In this document: positions 16,349 through 23,639 of the stretch, one piece after another
Numbering within the stretch: the first letter of the stretch is position 1
How the letters are laid out: every line of letters begins with the position of its first letter
NCBI GenBank assembly: GCA_964517075.1
Contig: CAZFAT010000360.1
Span: forward strand, 1-42,414
Reading direction: 5' to 3'
From: CAZFAT01 sp964517075
GTDB taxonomy: Bacteria > Acidobacteriota > Vicinamibacteria > Vicinamibacterales > SCN-69-37
DNA length: 42,414 bases
Translations under genes and position numbers: made by a program
Notes under the pieces: model-generated
The model's database searches: none
What the model was told of the DNA's origin: nothing
What the model saw: only the letters and a program-made list of their open reading frames with translations

Positions 16349-16702
16349 ATGTCCGTCGTGGAGATTCACGACCACCTCGCCAATCCCCACGTCGCGGTGC
16401 TCACGCTCGGCGGGCGACTGACCGTCAACGACGAACCCGGTCAACTGAAATCAGCCGTGGCGCGGGTCCTCAGCCAGGGCGCGCACCATGTCGTGCTCGA
16501 TCTCGCCGGGGTGCAGTACATCGACAGCACGCGCCTCGGCGAGCTCATTGCTTCCCACGTCGCCGTGAGTCGTCACGGCGGCCAGCTCAAGTTCGCACGG
16601 ACACCCGCCCGCGTCACGGAGTTGCTCGTCATGGCCGGTCTGGGCGATCTGTTCGAACAATTCGCATCCGTGGACGACGCGGTGGGGAGTGTGGGGGGTT
16701 AA
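16349..16702 (+). CDS. STAS-domain anti-anti-sigma factor
   Basis: 117 aa single STAS domain of the SpoIIAA/RsbV kind: V-A-V-L-T-L-G-G-R-L (15-24), V-V-L-D-L-A-G-V-Q-Y-I-D59-S60-T-R-L-G-E-L. S60 is at the position phosphorylated by anti-sigma kinases in SpoIIAA. It should bind a kinase/anti-sigma partner in the cytoplasm and release a sigma factor, but no partner is in the window. The stop TAA overlaps the stop of the convergent ferritin gene by 4 nt (16699-16702). The first in-frame ATG after the repeat at 16272-16334 is used. Confidence 0.85.
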   Translation: MSVVEIHDHLANPHVAVLTLGGRLTVNDEPGQLKSAVARVLSQGAHHVVLDLAGVQYIDSTRLGELIASHVAVSRHGGQLKFARTPARVTELLVMAGLGDLFEQFASVDDAVGSVGG

Positions 16703-17217
16703 CTGCCACCCGATGTCGACTTGGCGCCTGCCGGCGGGCGACCGCCGAGGTCGCGGTCGAGGTCGAGCAGGGACGCCGGGTCGTCGCGCACCATGTGGAA
16801 CCGGGCCACGATCTCGCGGACCGTCTTCTCTTCCTCGACCTGCTCGGTGATGAACCACTGCAGCTCGGCCATGGCCGCGAACACCTTCTCCTGGAAGGCC
16901 AGTTCGTACAGCGCGTCGATCTGACGGCTGACTTCTTGTTCCTGCGCCAGCGCGCGCTCGAACACGTCCACCACCGAAGTGAACTCGCTCCGCGGCTCGT
17001 CGATGCCCGCGAGCCGCACCGGGTGATTGCGCGCGAGCACGAAATTGAAGAGCTTCATGGCATGGCCGTGCTCCTCGGCGCTCTGCAGGCGCAGCCACCG
17101 GCCGGCGCCCATGAACTTGTGGTGTTCGCTCCAGCCGGCCATGGCGAGATAGGAGAAGGAGGCGCCAAACTCGGCGGCAATCTGGCGGGTGATGGCGTCC
17201 AGAACCTTCGGCGTCAT
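16699..17217 (-). CDS. Ferritin (non-heme)
   Basis: 172 aa four-helix bundle iron-storage protein of the FtnA type, cytoplasmic, oxidising Fe(II) and storing Fe(III). Ferroxidase residues are in place: E16 (A-A-E-F-G-A-S), E49-x-x-H52 (A-E-E-H-G-H-A-M), a Glu of A-Q-E-Q-E near 92-94 and the W-F-I-T-E-Q-V-E-E-E region (121-130). The start M-T-P-K-V-L-D at 17217 matches family N-termini; an ATG at 17247 would add ten residues. A GGAGG lies about 17 nt upstream of 17217, too far to be ideal and closer to neither start, so the N-terminus is not settled. Confidence 0.9.
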   Translation of the reverse strand: MTPKVLDAITRQIAAEFGASFSYLAMAGWSEHHKFMGAGRWLRLQSAEEHGHAMKLFNFVLARNHPVRLAGIDEPRSEFTSVVDVFERALAQEQEVSRQIDALYELAFQEKVFAAMAELQWFITEQVEEEKTVREIVARFHMVRDDPASLLDLDRDLGGRPPAGAKSTSGGS

Positions 17218-17241
17218 TGGCAGTATCTTACAGGCCTCCTT

Positions 17242-17247
17242 TATCAT
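17242..17247 (+). promoter_or_regulatory. Candidate -10 box, probably leaderless start
   Basis: TATCAT ends 6 nt before the ATG at 17254; there is no Shine-Dalgarno sequence in between. The -35 region is inside the neighbouring divergent gene's leader and not recognisable. Confidence 0.3.
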
Positions 17248-17253
17248 TGCGCG

Positions 17254-18072
17254 ATGGCCCTCGACGACCTGCGCTATCAGCCCACCGGCGCGCCCTCGCC
17301 CGAGCCGCCGGCACGGCCGGGATGGCTCCGCTGGATCGCCGTCGCCGTGGCCGGCCTCGCGGCGGGGTCACTGCTCACCTTCTGGTGGATGAGCCGCGCG
17401 CAGCCGACGACCACCACGCCGGCGTCGACCACGGCGGCCGACGGGGGCACGACGTCGAAGCGGCCGGCGCCGCAGCCCATGCCGCTGCCGCCGCTGAGCG
17501 CGTCGGACTCCTTTCTGCGCGATCTGGTGTCCGCCTTGTCGCGGCATCCCACGCTGACCCGCTGGCTGGCGACGCCCGACCTCGTGCGCGGCGCGACGCT
17601 GGCCGTCCTGCAGATCGGCGATGGCCGCACGCCTGCCGTGCCGCTGCAGGCGCTCCGCCCGGAGAGTCGGGTGCAGATTACCGGGACGGAGACAGGCGCG
17701 GTGGACACGGGATCGTACCGGCGCTGGGAGCCGGCCGTCAGCGCGCTCACATCGATCGATCCCGGCGCGGCCGCACAAATCTACGTCAACGTCAAACCGC
17801 TGCTCGACGAGGCCTACCGGGAACTCGGCTATCCGGGGGGCAACTTCGACGAAGCGGTGACGCGCGCGATCCGCATGCTCGCCGAGACGCCCGGGGCGCC
17901 CGACGCCCCGGTGCTGCTCAGGCGGTCGGCCTACTTCGAGTACGAGGACGCGGCGCTGCGATCACTCCGGCCCGTGCAGAAGCAGTTCCTGCTGATCGGC
18001 CCCGACAGCCGGCGGCAGGTGCTCGCGTGGCTGCGCCGCTTTGCCGCGGCCCTGGACCTGCCGGCCGCCTAA
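17254..18072 (+). CDS. DUF3014 family membrane-anchored protein
   Basis: 272 aa. A short cytoplasmic N-terminus is followed by one TM helix (about 26-46, W-I-A-V-A-V-A-G-L-A-A-G-S-L-L-T-F-W-W-M), then a Thr/Ala/Pro-rich linker. The DUF3014 domain (about 78-270) has S-D-S-F-L-R-D-L-V-S-A-L, W-L-A-T-P-D-L-V-R-G-A-T-L-A-V-L-Q-I and the closing E-Y-E-D-A-A-L-R-S-L-R-P-V-Q-K-Q-F-L-L-I-G-P. The domain is probably periplasmic; the family's function is unknown. The same frame is open upstream to about 16204, but that part runs over the STAS and ferritin genes and is not coding. Confidence 0.8.
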   Translation: MALDDLRYQPTGAPSPEPPARPGWLRWIAVAVAGLAAGSLLTFWWMSRAQPTTTTPASTTAADGGTTSKRPAPQPMPLPPLSASDSFLRDLVSALSRHPTLTRWLATPDLVRGATLAVLQIGDGRTPAVPLQALRPESRVQITGTETGAVDTGSYRRWEPAVSALTSIDPGAAAQIYVNVKPLLDEAYRELGYPGGNFDEAVTRAIRMLAETPGAPDAPVLLRRSAYFEYEDAALRSLRPVQKQFLLIGPDSRRQVLAWLRRFAAALDLPAA

Positions 18073-18083
18073 TCCGGCCCGAT

Positions 18084-18110
18084 GCGCGGGGGCCCGCCCC
18101 TGCGCGGTTT
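18084..18110 (+). terminator. GC-rich hairpin after the DUF3014 gene
   Basis: GCGCGGGGGC (18084-18093) and GCCCCTGCGC (18096-18105) pair with one mismatch, followed by GGTTT. It starts 12 nt after the stop codon. The T tract is short, so this is a weak intrinsic-terminator candidate. Confidence 0.4.
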
Positions 18111-18242
18111 GTCCGGGAACTGCGTTCGCTGGCAAACGGCGAGCCGCCGTCGTCCCGCCTGCGTGGTAGACTGGAGACCGCAAATTGCTCGTGCCGACCT
18201 CGCCTCCCGTCCCGCGAATTCTTCTCGCGCAGGTTCCTTGGA

Positions 18243-19055
18243 ATGACTGAAGCTGTCCTCAAGCGCAAGCAGTACGACCTCGGGGCGATGCTCCCCTTCG
18301 TGCTGCTTCATGCCTCCGTACTGCTGATCCTGACCGTGCCGTTCTCGGCCGCGATGATCGGGTGGCTGGCCGGGTCGTACTTCCTGCGCATGTTCGGCGT
18401 CACCGCCGGCTACCATCGCTATTTCAGTCACCGCGCCTTCAAGCTCAACCGCTTCTGGCAATTCTGCCTCGCGTTCCTGGCGCAGACGTCGGGCCAGAAG
18501 GGCGCGCTCTGGTGGGCGGCGCATCATCGCGACCACCATCTGCACTCGGACCGCAAGGAAGACCTGCACTCGCCGGTCCACGAAGGCTTCTGGTGGTCCC
18601 ACCTCGGCTGGATTCTCTCGGACGAGTACAACCACTACGACCCCAAGCGCATCGCCGACTTCAACCGGTACCCCGAGTTGCGCTGGCTCGATCGGTTCCA
18701 CCTGGCGCCCACGGTCCTCTACGCGGTCGCGATCTACATGATTGGCGGCTATCCGGCGCTGGTGTGGGGCTATTTCGTCGCGACGGTGGCCCTCTACCAC
18801 GGCACGTTTCTCATCAATTCCCTGTCACACATCTGGGGATCGCGCCGGTTCCCCACGCCCGACGAGAGCCGCAACAACTTCTGGCTGGCGCTCGTCACCC
18901 TCGGCGAGGGCTGGCACAACAACCACCACCACTTCATGTCGAGCGTCCGCCAGGGGATCCGCTGGTGGGAGATTGACGTGACGTTCTACGTGCTGCGCGT
19001 GTTGTCCTGGGTGCGCATCACCCGCGACCTCCGCGAGTTCAGGACGAGCGAGTAG
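18243..19055 (+). CDS. Acyl-CoA/fatty-acid desaturase (delta-9 type)
   Basis: 270 aa di-iron membrane desaturase introducing a cis double bond into acyl chains. All three histidine boxes are present: H58-R-Y-F-S-H63, H95-R-D-H98-H99 and H225-N-N-H228-H229. Hydrophobic segments flank them (about 17-55, 72-92, 155-190). The length is compact, as in bacterial acyl-CoA desaturases without a cytochrome b5 domain. The ATG at 18243 was chosen because similarity begins close to it; no strong Shine-Dalgarno is visible. The 170 bp upstream hold the hairpin after DUF3014 and no other recognisable element. Its electron donor is not in the window. Confidence 0.88.
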   Translation: MTEAVLKRKQYDLGAMLPFVLLHASVLLILTVPFSAAMIGWLAGSYFLRMFGVTAGYHRYFSHRAFKLNRFWQFCLAFLAQTSGQKGALWWAAHHRDHHLHSDRKEDLHSPVHEGFWWSHLGWILSDEYNHYDPKRIADFNRYPELRWLDRFHLAPTVLYAVAIYMIGGYPALVWGYFVATVALYHGTFLINSLSHIWGSRRFPTPDESRNNFWLALVTLGEGWHNNHHHFMSSVRQGIRWWEIDVTFYVLRVLSWVRITRDLREFRTSE

Positions 19056-19066
19056 GCCCGTCGCGG

Positions 19067-20161
19067 CTACCTGCGGACCGCCGGCAGCGCATCGCGCAGC
19101 GGCGGCGCGAGAATCAGCGTGAGGGCGCGGCTGTAGCTGGCCGTCCCATCCGGCACCCGATTCGCCTTGAGATATTCGTCGTACACGCGCGACGCCGCGC
19201 GGCGCACGCGCGGCCGCTCGGCGCGCATCCGCCGGCCGATGGCCGCCAGGTCCTCGCGCACGCCCGGATCCAGCCGTGCCAGCGCGCGCGTGCGCACCTC
19301 GGCCGGCAGCGCGGCGGACGCTTCCATCAATAGATACAGACTGGCGCTGTAGCCGAGGGGCGCGCCCCCCTGCATGCACGCGAACCAGCCGATCGCGTTG
19401 GCCTCGGCTTCGTCGGCGTGGCCGGCCAGGTGCGCCCATTCATGCGCGAGCACGAACGGGCGCTCGAACGGCAGCAGATCCGGGTGGACGATCGGCTCGA
19501 GCCCGAACGGGTTGATCATGCCGTTGACGCCCGCCCACGTGTACCACTGCGTGAGCACCGCTGAGGTTTTGGGACGCCCCGGCTCGGCCAGGGCGGGCAG
19601 CTCGAGCCGCGTGAGTGCGACGTTCATCGGTTCCTCGAGCGCCGCCGCGACCTGCCGCATGTCCCACTCGGGCTCGCCGGCGACCGCGCGGCGGTAGTTC
19701 GCCGCCAGCGCGGCAACCTGCCCCACGGCCAACTCCAGGACCTCGACAGTGGGGCGCGGCGCCCGTTCACCCCGCAGGGTGGTTTCGAGCGGCAGCCGAC
19801 GGTAGTTGCACCCCCACGCCGTCACGAACACGATGATGACGAGGCCGACCGTGCGAATCAGACGGCGGACCCCTTCGGAGAGCGCGGCCAGCGGTCCGCG
19901 GCGCCAGGCGGTGCGCAGCAGCCAGACGATGCGCAGGAGGATGGCGCACACCGCCACGGCGATCAGCACGTCGAGCACGGCGAACGGCACGAGGTTGCTG
20001 ATCGACGTGAGGCCGCGCTGCACCCACCGGTACACCAGTCGCGAGTAGAACTCGTCGATGACACCCGCCGGCACCGGCAGGGCGATCATCAGCACGGCGA
20101 GCAGGCCGGCGGCCCACCACCCACGGACGGCGGCCGGCCGTTCTACGCTCGAGCGTGCCAT
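19067..20161 (-). CDS. DUF3810 family membrane zinc metalloprotease-like protein
   Basis: 364 aa. Three N-terminal TM helices (about 14-34, 55-84, 103-118) precede a large soluble domain with the gluzincin-like motif H240-E241-W-A-H244-L-A-G-H-A-D-E-A-E-A-N, where H240, H244 and a downstream Glu (251 or 253) would bind zinc and E241 would be catalytic. DUF3810 proteins have not been assigned a substrate. The start at 20161 lies inside the end of the upstream dehydrogenase gene (19-nt overlap), so the two are co-transcribed. Confidence 0.82.
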   Translation of the reverse strand: MARSSVERPAAVRGWWAAGLLAVLMIALPVPAGVIDEFYSRLVYRWVQRGLTSISNLVPFAVLDVLIAVAVCAILLRIVWLLRTAWRRGPLAALSEGVRRLIRTVGLVIIVFVTAWGCNYRRLPLETTLRGERAPRPTVEVLELAVGQVAALAANYRRAVAGEPEWDMRQVAAALEEPMNVALTRLELPALAEPGRPKTSAVLTQWYTWAGVNGMINPFGLEPIVHPDLLPFERPFVLAHEWAHLAGHADEAEANAIGWFACMQGGAPLGYSASLYLLMEASAALPAEVRTRALARLDPGVREDLAAIGRRMRAERPRVRRAASRVYDEYLKANRVPDGTASYSRALTLILAPPLRDALPAVRR

Positions 20162-21426
20162 TCGTCATCTCCCGTGATGAGTCGGACGCTGCGCTGATAG
20201 GTCATGTAGGACGACGCCCACTGCATCATCACCGACAGCCGGCTGCGAAAGCCAATCAGGTTGAAGATGTGCACGAACAGCCAGAAGAGCCAGGCGGGCA
20301 GCCCCTTCATCCGCAGGCGCGGCAGGTCGGCCACGGCCGAGTGCCGGCCGATGGTCGCGAGGTTCCCGAGGTTGCGATAGACGAAGGGGCGAGTCGGCGT
20401 GCCGGCGATCTGCCGGGTGATGTTCGCCGCGGCGTGCGCGGCCTGCTGCATCGCGACCTGCGCGACGCCCGGCAGCCAGCCGCCGTCGGCCGTGCGGAAC
20501 GCGGCCAGATCGCCGACGACGCTGATCGCGGACTGCCCCGGCACGGTGAGATCTTCCTGCACGATCACGCGCCCCGCCCGATCCAGGGGCACGCCGAGCG
20601 ACGCGCCCAGCGGCGACGCGGAGACACCGGCGGCCCAGAGCACCGTGCCCGCTTCGATCGTCTCGTCGCCGACGCGCACGCGGCCGGCACTCACGTCCGT
20701 CACCACGCTGCCCGTCCACACCGCGACGCCCAGGCGCTCGAGCGCCTGGCGCGCGAACTGCGACAGCTCCGCGGGATACGTCGGCAGGACCGCGGGCCCG
20801 CCTTCGATGAGGATGATGCGCGCTGACTCGGGATCGATCGCCCGGAAGTCGTTGGCGAGCGCGTGGCGCGAGATCTCGGCGAGCGATCCGGCCAGTTCGA
20901 CGCCCGTCGGTCCGCCGCCGATGACGACGAAAGTCAGCAGCCGCCGCTGCACGTGCCGGTCACGCGCGCGCTCGGCCTCCTCGAACGCCAGCAGCACGCG
21001 GCGCCGCATGTCGAGCGCGTCTTCGAGTGTCTTCAACCCCGGCGCGTGCGGACGCCATTCGTCGTGGCCGAAATAGGCGTGCGTCGCCCCCGCGGCGACG
21101 ATCAGGAAGTCGTAGCTCACCTCGCCGTCGGCGAGCCGTACGACACGCCGCGCCGGATCGATGGTGGTCACTTCGGCGAGCCAGACATGCAAGTTCCGGT
21201 GCTTGCGCAGGATCCAGCGAATGGGGGAGGCGATGTCGCCCGGCGACAGGCCGGCCGTGGCCACCTGATACAAAAGTGGCTGGAACACATGATGATTCCG
21301 TCGGTCGAGCAGAACGACGTCGACCGGCGCGTGGCGGAGGGCCCGCGCCGCACTCAGGCCGCCGAACCCGCCCCCGATGATCACGACCCTGGGTCGTGTC
21401 GTGCCCGCCCCGACTCCCTGTGACAC
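20143..21426 (-). CDS. NDH-2-like NAD(P)/FAD-dependent dehydrogenase
   Basis: 427 aa. Type II NADH dehydrogenase family: passes electrons from NADH to quinone at the membrane surface without pumping protons. FAD-binding V-V-I-I-G-G-G-F-G-G-L near 14-24, second Rossmann F-V-V-I-G-G-G-P-T-G-V-E-L-A-G near 165-179, and the FAD-contact V-V-G-D-L-A-A-F near 315. The amphipathic or hydrophobic C-terminal region (W-L-F-W-L-F-V-H-I-F-N-L-I-G-F) is the usual membrane anchor. The GTG start at 21426 follows AGAGGAG. It is divergent from the molybdopterin oxidoreductase (65-bp gap) and overlaps the DUF3810 gene. Confidence 0.88.
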   Translation of the reverse strand: MSQGVGAGTTRPRVVIIGGGFGGLSAARALRHAPVDVVLLDRRNHHVFQPLLYQVATAGLSPGDIASPIRWILRKHRNLHVWLAEVTTIDPARRVVRLADGEVSYDFLIVAAGATHAYFGHDEWRPHAPGLKTLEDALDMRRRVLLAFEEAERARDRHVQRRLLTFVVIGGGPTGVELAGSLAEISRHALANDFRAIDPESARIILIEGGPAVLPTYPAELSQFARQALERLGVAVWTGSVVTDVSAGRVRVGDETIEAGTVLWAAGVSASPLGASLGVPLDRAGRVIVQEDLTVPGQSAISVVGDLAAFRTADGGWLPGVAQVAMQQAAHAAANITRQIAGTPTRPFVYRNLGNLATIGRHSAVADLPRLRMKGLPAWLFWLFVHIFNLIGFRSRLSVMMQWASSYMTYQRSVRLITGDDEWHARA

Positions 21427-21480
21427 GAACGCCGCTCCTCTGCGGACGCCGGATCGGGCGTCCGCCGCGATCCGGACTGC

Positions 21481-21486
21481 TACACT
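21481..21486 (+). promoter_or_regulatory. Candidate -10 box of the molybdopterin oxidoreductase gene
   Basis: TACACT ends 5 nt before the ATG at 21492 with no Shine-Dalgarno between, consistent with a leaderless transcript from the 65-bp divergent region. No clear -35. Confidence 0.35.
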
Positions 21487-21491
21487 GTGTC

Positions 21492-23531
21492 ATGCCTCGG
21501 CCTTCCGACGTGGCCCCCGCACGCCGGGGACGCACCGTCGTCCAGACGGCGTGTCCGCTCGACTGCCCGGACTCGTGCAGCCTCGCGGTGACCGTCGAAG
21601 GCGGTCGGGTCGTCGAGATTGCCGGCAGCAGTGTCGCACCCTCCACCCAGAACGTCATCTGCGGCAAGGTTCGCCGGTTCGACCGGCGCGTGTACGGCCC
21701 TGAGCGCGTGCTCTACCCGGCGGTCCGCACGGGCACGAAAGGCAGCGGCCAGTTCAGCCGCGTCACCTGGGACGAAGCGCTCGATCTCATCGTCGGGAAG
21801 CTGGAGGATGCGCGCGATCGGCACGGCGCCGAGTCCGTGCTGCCGTACTACTACGGCGGATCGAACGGCTTGCTGAGCAACGACTTCGAGGACGCCCGCT
21901 TCTTCCGTCGGTTCGGCGCCTCGCGGCTGGCGCGCACCCTGTGCGCCGCGCCCACCGGTGCGGCCGCCGACGCCATGTACGGGACGATGCCGGGCGTCGC
22001 CTACGCCGACTACGAGACCGCGCAGCTCATCGTCATCTGGGGCAGCAACCCGTCTGCGTCCGGCCTCCATCTGGTGGCGCACATCAAGCGCGCGCAGAAG
22101 GCCGGCGCGCGGCTGGTGGTCATCGATCCGCGCCGCACGCCGCTGGCCCGTCTCGCGGATCTGCACCTGCCGGTGCGGCCCGGCACGGACCTGCCGATCG
22201 CCCTCGCGGTCATCCGTGAACTCTTCGCGCAGGGGTGGGCCGATCGCGCGTTCCTGGACGCGCACGCCTCCGGCGCCGATCGACTCGTGGACGCGGCGGC
22301 GGGATGGACGCTCGACCGCGCAGCCGCCGAAGCGGGCGTGCCGGTGACGGACCTGGCGACCTTTGCGAGCTGGTACGGCACGACGTCGCCGGCCGTCATC
22401 CGCTGTGGCTGGGGCCAGGAGCGCAATCGCAATGGCGGATCGGCGACGCTGGCGATTCTGGCGCTGCCGGCCGTGGCCGGGAAGTTCGGCGTGCGGGGCG
22501 GCGGCTACACGATGAGCAACTCGGCGGCGTGGGGCATCAAGGCCGAGCATCTAGTCGACACGGCCGCGCCGCCCACCCGCGTGGTCAACATGAACCACCT
22601 CGGACGGGCGCTGACTGAATACGACCAGCCGCCCGTCACCGTGCTCTTCGTCTACAACTGCAATCCGCTCATGACCGTGCCCGATCAGAACCTGGTGCGG
22701 CGCGGGCTCGCGCGCGAGGACCTGTTCACCGTCGTCCACGAGCAGGTCATGACCGACACGGCGCACTTCGCCGACGTCGTGCTGCCGGCCACGACGTTCC
22801 TCGAGCACTACGACATCGCGAAAGGCTACGGCGCGTATCACCTGCACCTGGTGCAGCCGGCGATTGCGGCCGTCGGCGAGTCGCGCCCCAACCAGGAACT
22901 GTTCCGCGAGTTGAGCGTGCGCCTGGGCCTGACCCGTCCGGAGGAGGATGGCCTCGGCGAGGTCGGCGGGCTCATGGATGCCGCAGCAAAGCTGCCCGAC
23001 GGCCTTGCGCCGGCGATTCTGGAAGGCGCGCCGCTGCCGGCGCCCGGCGACGGCCGGCCGGTGCAGTTCGTGGACGTGCGGCCCCGCACGGCGGATGGCC
23101 GGGTTCACTTGTTTCCCGCGGCCCTGCCCGCCGCCGACGGCCTGTACACCTATCGCGCCGATCCGGCCTCGACGGACTTCCCGCTCTGCCTCATCTCGCC
23201 GGCCAGCGAGCACACGGTGTCGTCGACGCTGGCGGAGCTTCGGCCTGGCATCGCACGGGTCAAGATCCACCCGTCCGACGCCCTCGCCCGGATGATTGAG
23301 GAAGGCGACTCCGTGCGGATCTTCAATGGACTCGGCGAGGTGCACTGCGAGGCGCTCGTGACCCCGGAAGTGCCGGCCGGCACCCTCTCACTCGCCAAGG
23401 GCCTGTGGGCGCGCAGCACCTACAACGGCGGGACCGCCAACGCGCTCGTCCCCGACAGCCTGACCGACATCGGCGGCGGCGCGTGCTTCAACGACGCGAG
23501 GGTGCAGGTCGAGGTGTTGGCGAGACACTGA
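21492..23531 (+). CDS. Cytoplasmic molybdopterin oxidoreductase
   Basis: 679 aa member of the DMSO-reductase superfamily. A [4Fe-4S] site is formed by C21-P-L-D-C25-P-D-S-C29 and C57-G-K. Molybdopterin-binding regions follow (I-W-G-S-N-P-S-A-S near 187; G-W-G-Q-E-R-N-R-N-G-G near 311; molydop_binding domain from about 565). A C151 in T-L-C-A-A-P-T-G is near the place where a metal ligand is expected. There is no twin-arginine leader, so it acts in the cytoplasm. No small iron-sulfur subunit or membrane subunit is adjacent; the neighbours are NDH-2 and DUF3810 on the other strand. The frame is open to 21396, but M-P-R-P-S at 21492 begins the conserved part. Substrate unknown. Confidence 0.86.
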   Translation: MPRPSDVAPARRGRTVVQTACPLDCPDSCSLAVTVEGGRVVEIAGSSVAPSTQNVICGKVRRFDRRVYGPERVLYPAVRTGTKGSGQFSRVTWDEALDLIVGKLEDARDRHGAESVLPYYYGGSNGLLSNDFEDARFFRRFGASRLARTLCAAPTGAAADAMYGTMPGVAYADYETAQLIVIWGSNPSASGLHLVAHIKRAQKAGARLVVIDPRRTPLARLADLHLPVRPGTDLPIALAVIRELFAQGWADRAFLDAHASGADRLVDAAAGWTLDRAAAEAGVPVTDLATFASWYGTTSPAVIRCGWGQERNRNGGSATLAILALPAVAGKFGVRGGGYTMSNSAAWGIKAEHLVDTAAPPTRVVNMNHLGRALTEYDQPPVTVLFVYNCNPLMTVPDQNLVRRGLAREDLFTVVHEQVMTDTAHFADVVLPATTFLEHYDIAKGYGAYHLHLVQPAIAAVGESRPNQELFRELSVRLGLTRPEEDGLGEVGGLMDAAAKLPDGLAPAILEGAPLPAPGDGRPVQFVDVRPRTADGRVHLFPAALPAADGLYTYRADPASTDFPLCLISPASEHTVSSTLAELRPGIARVKIHPSDALARMIEEGDSVRIFNGLGEVHCEALVTPEVPAGTLSLAKGLWARSTYNGGTANALVPDSLTDIGGGACFNDARVQVEVLARH

Positions 23532-23534
23532 GAA

Positions 23535-23583
23535 GGTTAAAGGTTAGAGGTTAGAGGTTAGAGGTTAGAGGTTAGAGGTTAAC
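23535..23583. repeat. Heptameric tandem repeat, unit GGTTAGA
   Basis: GGTTAAA, then five exact GGTTAGA units, then GGTTAAC, all in register. It begins 3 nt after the stop of the molybdopterin oxidoreductase and is the left arm of a larger inverted structure. Confidence 0.85.
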
Positions 23584-23600
23584 AAAGGTTCTTAGACCAC

Positions 23601-23628
23601 CAACCTTTTACCTGTAACCTGCAACCTG
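23601..23628. repeat. Opposing heptamer array, unit NAACCTN
   Basis: Four 7-bp units in register: CAACCTT, TTACCTG, TAACCTG, CAACCTG. These are complementary in style to the GGTTAGA array 18 bp away, so the two could pair into a long imperfect stem between convergent genes and serve as a bidirectional terminator. Confidence 0.65.
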
Positions 23629-23639
23629 ATCTTGTCCAC

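Noticed and set aside
23535..23628. CRISPR array
   Set aside because: Units are only 7 bp, contiguous and without spacers, and no cas genes are present.
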